The notes under the pieces are model-generated. The model was not told where the DNA came from. It ran no database searches and was given only the letters and a program-made list of their open reading frames with translations. A stretch of DNA of 8,369 bases from CAYQZD01 sp964421875 (lineage in GTDB: Bacteria > Electryoneota > Tariuqbacteria > Tariuqbacterales > Tariuqbacteraceae), in the NCBI GenBank assembly GCA_964421875.1, contig CAYQZD010000147.1, forward strand, positions 1 through 8,369, in the 5' to 3' direction. Shown here one piece after another: positions 1 through 5,093 of the stretch. Each line of letters starts with the position of its first letter. Within the stretch, counting starts at the first letter, position 1. The translations under genes and the position numbers were made by a program.

Positions 1-30
1 AGACTTATGATGTGTTTTAGACGAGATTGA

Positions 31-51
31 ACCACAGATTCACAAATACAG
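31..51. repeat. Possible dispersed intergenic repeat fragment at the 5' break of the beta-helix gene
   Basis: The stretch reads accacagattcacaaatac, a wording typical of short dispersed intergenic repeats built on a CACAGATT core. A related string (atttcacagggatt) occurs at 1309-1322 in the next intergenic region. It lies directly after the in-frame stop at 28-30 and before the first recognisable beta-helix codons. Calling it a repeat rests on resemblance only; two loose copies in one window are weak support. Confidence 0.25.
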
Positions 52-87
52 CCAATAAATTTAATAATAGATGTCGATTGGGCTGAT

Positions 88-1020
88 TTGGAGTTTTCCG
101 GGAATCGCCTTGGCACCAGCGAAACCTACTCCTTTCTGGCTTTTATGACGAGGATTGAAATGTTCGGCAATGAGATAGAGAAAATTGTGGATATCAGTGA
201 CTATTATGGTTCAGGAAGCGCTTACAATAATATCTTTCACAAAAACTTACGGTTAAATAATATAGAGAACTTCGTTTGTTACAATAACCGTTTCAATCCC
301 TCAGAAAAAATGCGTGTTTCCGGTTGTGAGAATATTTTAATAAGAAGGAATCAAGATGTGACAGTAGATATTAATGGTTCAGAGGGAGTGACTTGCGACA
401 GCAACACCACGGTTACCGATACATGGCCGCTGATGATTTCTGGCAGCCAAAACATAACCATCGCCTACAACAATATAACAACAGACACGCATTGCTCTAT
501 ACACGGCAGTTCAGTTATCTTACACCATAATCTTATTCACAGCTTAAATAATTCAGGCGCAATTTATTGCTCTGGAGGAGAAATAAACTATTTCAGTAAT
601 TCAACTCAAGCCGGTGGAGTAGATTTTATTGGTTGTATATCGGCTGTCGTCCGCAACAATATAATTTCCGCATATCCTGGTAGTTTTGGGATATCGATGA
701 GTGGCTGCGCCAACTATGAGATAGATTACAATCTGCTCTGGACCGATTATAATTATTATTTTTGTGAGCCCGGGCCTCACGACATAGTGGCTGCCCCGCT
801 GATGGCGGGAGGAAATCCCTTCGATTTCCACCTTCTGCCCGGCTCTCCCTGCATCGATACCGGCGACCCTTCTTTACCCAACGACCCTGACGGTTCTCCA
901 CCCGATAGGGGCGCGCTGTATTTCGACCACAGCGCAGTGGTGAAGGAACCGCACGGAATGTTCCCCGCCAAACCGCGCTCCTTTCCCCCTATCCCAATCC
1001 CTTCAATTCTTCGACGATGA
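88..1020 (+). CDS. Right-handed parallel beta-helix surface protein, 5'-truncated and frameshifted before its sorting tail
   Basis: The 310-residue product is rich in Asn-Asn and short beta-strand turns (NNIFHKN, NITIAYNNI, AVVRNNIIS), the pattern of pectate-lyase-like beta-helices. Near residues 245-280 it has the usual closing block of such proteins (DFHLLPGSPCIDTGDPS, then DPDG and DRGAL). No catalytic residues can be assigned, so a binding or structural surface role is the most one can infer. The nominal start is TTG at 88 with no good ribosome site. The frame is open back to 31 and still reads beta-helix-like, and there is no signal peptide, so the true 5' end is missing. The last dozen codons are out of frame: one extra C in the run at 985-989 would join this to the YPNPFN tail in the next entry, giving about 385 residues. 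It is either a pseudogene or a sequencing error. Confidence 0.75.
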   Translation: MEFSGNRLGTSETYSFLAFMTRIEMFGNEIEKIVDISDYYGSGSAYNNIFHKNLRLNNIENFVCYNNRFNPSEKMRVSGCENILIRRNQDVTVDINGSEGVTCDSNTTVTDTWPLMISGSQNITIAYNNITTDTHCSIHGSSVILHHNLIHSLNNSGAIYCSGGEINYFSNSTQAGGVDFIGCISAVVRNNIISAYPGSFGISMSGCANYEIDYNLLWTDYNYYFCEPGPHDIVAAPLMAGGNPFDFHLLPGSPCIDTGDPSLPNDPDGSPPDRGALYFDHSAVVKEPHGMFPAKPRSFPPIPIPSILRR

Positions 1021-1244
1021 TAACCTTCAACACCCATACCAAGGAACAAATCACCCTGTCGATTTACAATACATTGGGGCGGAAGGTCGCTGCGTTAATC
1101 GATAATCCCACCGCACCCGGATTGAATACCGTGATATGGAACGGGCGGGATAGCCGGGGGAACACCCTGCCGTCGGGAGTGTATTTCATCCGCTTGACCA
1201 ACGGCAGGGAAGCGCTGACAGGGAAGGTGGAGTTGGTGCGGTGA
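1017..1244 (+). CDS. Detached C-terminal sorting domain (type IX-like / FlgD-Ig-like) of the beta-helix gene
   Basis: This is not an independent gene. The ATG at 1017 lies inside the domain, and reading the same frame upstream from 987 gives PYPNPFNSSTMITF, the usual opening of the tail. It continues with the conserved beta-strands: LSIYNTLGRKVAAL, then TVIWNGRDSRG, then the closing SGVYFIRLTNG and KVELVR. In the known family this immunoglobulin-like tail directs export or surface attachment of secreted proteins after signal-peptide cleavage. Here it is separated from its beta-helix body by a single-base shift at 985-989. It has no ribosome site of its own beyond the overlap with the preceding stop (atga), so separate translation is unlikely to yield anything useful. 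Confidence 0.75.
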   Translation: MITFNTHTKEQITLSIYNTLGRKVAALIDNPTAPGLNTVIWNGRDSRGNTLPSGVYFIRLTNGREALTGKVELVR

Positions 1245-1245
1245 A

Positions 1246-1306
1246 ATGGTGAAATCGTAAAATGGTGCTTAGTGTTTGGTGATTGGTGATTGGTGTTTAG
1301 TGAATA
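1246..1306. repeat. Low-complexity 7-bp microrepeat
   Basis: Immediately after the sorting-tail stop codon lies a G/T/A-only stretch. Its core at 1276-1295 is three units of ttggtga (the last one base short), flanked by degenerate relatives such as tgaaatggtga and ttagtga. It has no coding character and resembles slippage-prone intergenic microrepeats. Confidence 0.6.
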
Positions 1307-1392
1307 GGATTTCACAGGGATTAAGCGGATTGAGCAGATTATTTGATTACAGAATACGTTAAATAAAAAAGGGGCGGCTCCCCGCGTGTAAT

Positions 1393-1424
1393 TTGCAAAC
1401 TTGTAAACTTGCTAACTTGAATAC
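1393..1424. repeat. Four-unit 8-bp microrepeat (TTGNNAAC type)
   Basis: Four consecutive 8-base units fill this stretch: ttgcaaac, ttgtaaac, ttgctaac and ttgaatac. On the other strand the core reads caagtt, the same word that recurs as gcaagttgc at 6565-6573. It lies about 50 bases upstream of the operator-promoter region. No function is evident. Confidence 0.65.
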
Positions 1425-1470
1425 TTAGAGGGAGGCTCTTGAGGGGGGACTTGCAGCTTATAATAACTTG

Positions 1471-1486
1471 TTGTCATTATTGACAA
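1471..1486. promoter_or_regulatory. Dyad overlapping the -35 box, candidate operator
   Basis: The arms TTGTCA and TGACAA are exact inverted copies separated by TTAT. The right arm contains most of the -35 hexamer at 1480-1485, so a protein bound here would compete with RNA polymerase. A further TGTCA occurs at 1498-1502, just before the -10 box. The symmetry is directly visible; that a regulator binds it is inference, and the cognate regulator is not in the window. Confidence 0.45.
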
Positions 1487-1508
1487 ATAGACCGCAATGT
1501 CATATATT
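1480..1508 (+). promoter_or_regulatory. Sigma70-type promoter of the three-gene secreted-protein operon
   Basis: The -35 hexamer TTGACA (1480-1485) matches the consensus exactly. A 17-base spacer follows, then the -10 hexamer TATATT (1503-1508, five of six). Transcription would start near 1515, leaving a leader of about 80 bases before the ATG at 1597. It is the only strong promoter upstream of the operon, and no other is evident before 6548. The -35 box lies inside the dyad at 1471-1486. Confidence 0.7.
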
Positions 1509-1596
1509 ACTTACCAAGCCGACACCACCACGATTCCTCCTGTTTCCATAAATTGTCCGTCCTACTCGGTTTTCAACTACCATTGAGGAGGTCTCA

Positions 1597-1938
1597 ATGT
1601 TAGCAAAATCTATCCTTGCTTCGCTGGCAGTCCTGATATTAGCCACGACCGCCATTCCCCAGATACCCCTGTTTGAAAGAGCCGTCCTCTCCTGTTACGA
1701 AGGCGAACGGCGTCCGGTTTATTACGGGAACAATTACAATATCTGCATAGATTTCTGCGACATCGACGGCGACTGGCTGGTCGATATGTCGATTTCCGAC
1801 CATAACCTCATCCTGCGCAACACCGGAGGGCCGCAGCCGTTTTCGCGATGTCAATGGGGACGGCAGAGCGGATTTGCTGCTGGAAAACTTAGTCTGGGAT
1901 GCGAGTTACCCTGTTTCCACTGTGAAACTCTATCTTAA
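1597..1938 (+). CDS. N-terminal part of an FG-GAP/VCBS-type repeat protein (signal peptide plus first repeat), frameshifted
   Basis: The ATG is preceded by a strong ribosome site (gaggagg, 1585-1591). Residues 1-22 form a signal peptide: a lysine near the start, a hydrophobic core LASLAVLILA, and an Ala-rich end. The first calcium-loop repeat follows at residues 55-63 (DIDGDWLVD), with the companion LILRNTGG motif at 71-78. From residue 83 the reading is nonsense. Removing one T from the run at 1840-1843 instead gives PFRDVNGDGRADLLLEN, an excellent second repeat that runs straight into the next entry. The genuine protein therefore spans 1597-3595 and would have 665 residues. Either the gene is recently inactivated, yielding only a secreted peptide of about 90 residues, or the base is a sequencing error. 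Confidence 0.8.
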   Translation: MLAKSILASLAVLILATTAIPQIPLFERAVLSCYEGERRPVYYGNNYNICIDFCDIDGDWLVDMSISDHNLILRNTGGPQPFSRCQWGRQSGFAAGKLSLGCELPCFHCETLS

Positions 1939-3595
1939 CGCCGGCAGCTATCGAAATCCGGATTGGCGCAGGCAGTTCACCTTCTTCAACGATTACGAAT
2001 ACAGAATGTATTCCGCTTTCGCAGATATCAATGGCGATGATTTGACGGATGTAATATGCGGAAACAAGGTATTTGTGAACACCGGGCGGTTCGACAATCC
2101 GAGTTTCGAAATCGACAGCGCGCTGATTTTTCCCGACGAATACTACTATTCGCCAGTCGCAGCAGGCGACATAGACAGCGACGGAGACACCGACATTCTC
2201 TATGGTAGCAATGGAATTACCCTGCTCGAAAACACCGGCGCGCCCGCGAATCCGCATTTCTTTCAGGGTACAGCGCGCTTTGGAGGAATCGAAATCCTGC
2301 CAAGCTATTCGCCCCTGACCCTGCATGATTTCGACTTCGACGGCGACCTCGACCTTTACGCCGGGACCGCGCTTTACGAAAACACCGGCGACGCTCAAAA
2401 CGCCGTTTTTCAACTCAAGGACGCGGGACTGCTGTCCCCCTTTCCCCCGGATTTGGTCCTGAAACCGGTTTTCGCCGATATCGACCGGGACGGGGACTTC
2501 GATTTTATCCCCTTCAGGAACGGGGAAGAGTCCGGCGGCCCGGCGCAATTGCTTTTTATCGAAAACCGGGGAACGGCGCACTCCGCTGACTGGCGCGACA
2601 CCGGTATCATACTGGCGGAAATCGGGTATTTCTACCTCGCAGACTACGAATTCGCCGACCTCGACGGCGACGGCGACCTCGACCTGCTGACGGTTGTGAA
2701 CAACAGAGTGCAGCAGCGGCGCTGTTTTTACCGGAATACCGGCTCTGTCGCCAATCCGCAGTTCACGCTGGAATCGTTCAATTTCTGGCAGCCGGAAAAC
2801 GCGCTCTACTACAGCAGATTCGAATTGACAGACATCGACCGGGACGGAGATTTCGATATCCTCCAGCCGGTGACCGCCGAATCCGACCCCTCGCTGCAGA
2901 CCCTCGCTCTGGTGGAGAATGTCGGCTCGCCTTATTCGCCGGAATTCAGGATGACCCGCCGGGATTATCTGAATGAATCCTTCCCCTATATCTTTCCCCT
3001 CATCGCCGATTTCGACGCGGACGGAGACTGCGATATCTATATCAATTACACTATCTACTCGCCCTACCAGTATGAACCCTCCGAGACGGTGAGGATATAC
3101 TTCCGCAACGACGGCGCGCCTTGGCGTCCGCTCTGGCGCAGATTCGAGGGGGAACCGGCGGGGCTCCCCCTCGGCAGCGGCTTGGGCGCGGCGGACCTCG
3201 ACGGCGACAAGCTGCCCGATGTGTTCGCCGGACATGTCGGCTTGAGTAACGGGGCTCTGCGGCCGCTTCATCAATACCGCTGTACCGGATTCAGCCCCGA
3301 TATTCCTTTCCGGGTGGAATCAGCGCTGCTGCCGGGGAATGTCAGCCTGTTCGCTTACCCCAATCCCTTCAATCGAAGCGTCACCATCAATTTCCGTACC
3401 ACCGTTATCGGTCGGGTGAAACTGGCGCTGTACGACATTACCGGGCGGGAAACGGCAGTTTTAGCTGACGCTTACACCACGCCCGGTGTGTTCTCCTGCA
3501 GTTTCAACGGAAGTAACCTGGCCTCGGGAGTGTATTTTGTCCGCTTGTCAGAGGGGAACTTAGTGCAGATTAGCAAGCTTTTGCTTTTAAAATAA
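1874..3595 (+). CDS. FG-GAP/VCBS-type calcium-loop repeat protein with C-terminal sorting domain (main body of the 1597-3595 gene)
   Basis: This is the bulk of a secreted repeat protein. The nominal TTG start at 1874 is an artefact of the frameshift, and the frame reads meaningfully from 1844. DxDxDGxxD loops of the EF-hand-like calcium type sit at residues 51, 99, 152, 202, 262, 320, 379 and 441, about 50-60 residues apart. Between them lie EN(T/R)G..(A/N)P.F motifs (for example LLENTGAPANPHF), the arrangement of integrin-alpha-like FG-GAP/VCBS propeller repeats. With the two loops upstream of 1874 the gene has ten. Residues 495-573 are the sorting tail (YPNPFN, ALYDITGRE, SGVYFVRL, ending LLLLK). 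The likely location is the cell surface or medium. The role may be adhesion or ligand binding, but no ligand can be named. It is G+C-rich compared with the propeller genes downstream. Confidence 0.85.
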   Translation: MLLENLVWDASYPVSTVKLYLNAGSYRNPDWRRQFTFFNDYEYRMYSAFADINGDDLTDVICGNKVFVNTGRFDNPSFEIDSALIFPDEYYYSPVAAGDIDSDGDTDILYGSNGITLLENTGAPANPHFFQGTARFGGIEILPSYSPLTLHDFDFDGDLDLYAGTALYENTGDAQNAVFQLKDAGLLSPFPPDLVLKPVFADIDRDGDFDFIPFRNGEESGGPAQLLFIENRGTAHSADWRDTGIILAEIGYFYLADYEFADLDGDGDLDLLTVVNNRVQQRRCFYRNTGSVANPQFTLESFNFWQPENALYYSRFELTDIDRDGDFDILQPVTAESDPSLQTLALVENVGSPYSPEFRMTRRDYLNESFPYIFPLIADFDADGDCDIYINYTIYSPYQYEPSETVRIYFRNDGAPWRPLWRRFEGEPAGLPLGSGLGAADLDGDKLPDVFAGHVGLSNGALRPLHQYRCTGFSPDIPFRVESALLPGNVSLFAYPNPFNRSVTINFRTTVIGRVKLALYDITGRETAVLADAYTTPGVFSCSFNGSNLASGVYFVRLSEGNLVQISKLLLLK

Positions 3596-3609
3596 TCTCC
3601 GGGAGGAGA
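3596..3609 (+). promoter_or_regulatory. Small hairpin holding the ribosome site of the first propeller gene
   Basis: Directly after the upstream stop codon (3593-3595), TCTCC (3596-3600) pairs with GGAGA (3605-3609) across a GGGA loop of the stable GNRA type. The Shine-Dalgarno string GGGAGGAG (3601-3608) is the loop plus the 3' arm, so it would be masked until a terminating ribosome melts the stem. That geometry suggests translational coupling to the upstream gene, which is an inference. Confidence 0.4.
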
Positions 3610-3614
3610 CTTAA

Positions 3615-5075
3615 ATGAAAAACCTATTCACCATATTAATCCTCATTATCCTTCTATCCTCATCCATCGTGGCTCAAATCGGACCTCCGGATACGCTCTG
3701 GACAAGGAGATACTGCTGTGGATATCAATCTGCCGGCTATGATGTTCAATTAACGAGTGATGGAGGATTCATTTTCGTCGGCAGCACAGTTCCTCCCGGC
3801 CGCGTTTATCCCGATTTGTATTTAGTGAAAACTGATGCTAACGGGGACACATTATGGACACGCGCTTATGGCGGATTATACTCAGATAGAGGATACAGCG
3901 TAAAACAAACCGTTGATAGAGGATTCATTGCCACTGGTAAAACGATTTCATATAGTGTTGGTTTGGGAGATATCTGGTTAGTAAGAACCGATTCCAATGG
4001 AGACACTTTATGGACTCTGAGCTATGGTTATGCGGACGACGACCGGGGAAACTGTGTCTGTCAAACCTCTGACGGAGGATTCATAGTTGTAGGCACTACC
4101 GGCGAAACCTGGCTTCAGACCGCCCGCATCTTGCTAATTCGTGTCAGTGCGGACGGGGATGTATTGTGGAGCAGAACTTACGGGGAAGGAATGGAAGCCG
4201 GTTGGAGTGTGCAACAAACCTCTGATGGTGGATTCATTGTCTTAGGAACAACAGGAACTTATAGTATTGGGTATGCAGATATATATTTAATGAGAATTAA
4301 TATTGAAGGTGATACATTATGGACTAGAACATATGGTGATGTGAGAAATGATGTTGGCTATAGTATCCAAATAACTTCAGATGAGGGATATATAATCGCA
4401 GGAGCTACAGACAGCTATGGCGTCGGTAACTCTGATTTTTATTTAATTAAAACAAATTCAATAGGTGACACGACCTGGACACGAACATATGGGGGAAGAG
4501 ACTATGATGGCGCTTTCAGTGTAGAGCAAACATCTGATGAAGGTTATATTCTCACGGGTAATACCCAATCATTCGGCGCGGGATATGATGATATATATAT
4601 AATTAGAACGGATTCGGTCGGTGACACCTTGTGGACAAAGACATTTGGAAGCGACCACAATGACCACGGTTATAGCGCCAAGCAGACCTTCGATGGGGGC
4701 TATATTGTAGTTGGTCGTTTTCGTTCTAACATCTATCCAAACTATCCAAATATGTGGGCGACGCGTCTCGGACCGGAAACATCAGTTAATAATCAATATC
4801 GACCGACGCTCCATTCCTTCGTCCTCCACTCCCCATATCCCAATCCCTTCAACCAAAGAACAGTTGCGAGATTCGAGTTGCGAGTTGCGAGTTATGTGAA
4901 TCTCGAGGTTTACGATGTCTGTGGAAGGGTGGTGGAGAATCTGGTTTCGGGCTGTTTCCCGCCGGGGGCGCATCAGGTGTGGTTCGATGGTGAGGATTTG
5001 CCCTCCGGGGTGTATCTCATCAGGCTGGAGGCGGGAGGATACAGTCAGGCGCAGAAAATCGCCTTAATCAAATGA
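3615..5075 (+). CDS. Secreted seven-repeat beta-propeller-like protein with C-terminal sorting domain (paralogue A)
   Basis: A 486-residue exported protein. Residues 1-20 are a signal peptide (MKN, then FTILILIILLSSS, ending near VAQ). Seven repeats follow, each carrying GD(T/V)xW(T/S)R.YG (PPDTLWT in the first) and SDGG(F/Y)I..G.T. Their tryptophans fall at 29, 81, 133, 185, 236, 288 and 340, a 51-52 residue period. The final partial strand (MWATRLG, 380-386) could close the ring with the N-terminal strand, as in a seven-bladed propeller. The D..GD.LW pattern recalls the Trp-docking motif of PQQ-type propellers, but no cofactor or catalytic residues are evident. Residues 408-486 are the sorting tail (YPNPFN, EVYDVCGRVV, SGVYLIRL). 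The ribosome site GGGAGGAG lies six bases before the ATG. It is second in the operon and likely acts in surface binding; ligand unknown. Confidence 0.85.
   Translation: MKNLFTILILIILLSSSIVAQIGPPDTLWTRRYCCGYQSAGYDVQLTSDGGFIFVGSTVPPGRVYPDLYLVKTDANGDTLWTRAYGGLYSDRGYSVKQTVDRGFIATGKTISYSVGLGDIWLVRTDSNGDTLWTLSYGYADDDRGNCVCQTSDGGFIVVGTTGETWLQTARILLIRVSADGDVLWSRTYGEGMEAGWSVQQTSDGGFIVLGTTGTYSIGYADIYLMRINIEGDTLWTRTYGDVRNDVGYSIQITSDEGYIIAGATDSYGVGNSDFYLIKTNSIGDTTWTRTYGGRDYDGAFSVEQTSDEGYILTGNTQSFGAGYDDIYIIRTDSVGDTLWTKTFGSDHNDHGYSAKQTFDGGYIVVGRFRSNIYPNYPNMWATRLGPETSVNNQYRPTLHSFVLHSPYPNPFNQRTVARFELRVASYVNLEVYDVCGRVVENLVSGCFPPGAHQVWFDGEDLPSGVYLIRLEAGGYSQAQKIALIK
4854..4921 (+). repeat. Sorting-domain cassette copy 1 (68 bases identical to 6327-6394)
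   Basis: This segment encodes the stretch from just after YPNPFN to the VYDV strand of the sorting tail. It matches the downstream paralogue base for base over 68 positions, including third-codon positions, although the propeller parts have diverged clearly. Inside it is a slippage-like run of gttgcga/gttgcgag units (4863-4890). Confidence 0.85.
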
Positions 5076-5093
5076 AAACCGGAGGAGATCCAA

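Noticed and set aside
601..1049. Three minus-strand frames opposite the beta-helix gene
   Set aside because: They overlap each other and the sense beta-helix protein, and none has a motif or start context.
1371..1383. GGGG-CGGCT-CCCC hairpin beside an A-run, a possible minus-strand terminator
   Set aside because: The stem is only four pairs and no minus-strand gene lies upstream of it; for the plus strand it lacks a following T-run.
1459..1464. TATAAT near the operon promoter
   Set aside because: The only -35-like string (ttgagg, 1439-1444) is 14 bases away, too close; the promoter at 1480-1508 is far better.
1889..3274. Long antisense reading frame of 461 codons opposite the calcium-loop repeat gene
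   Set aside because: Its repeated VAVEVEI-type strings are the reverse reading of the repeated DxDxDGD codons; it has no ribosome site or family motif, and the sense protein is well supported.
5072..5080. ATGAAAACC overlapping the stop of paralogue A, a possible earlier start for paralogue B
   Set aside because: It is out of frame with paralogue B and its translation loses the signal peptide; the ATG at 5094 has a proper ribosome site.
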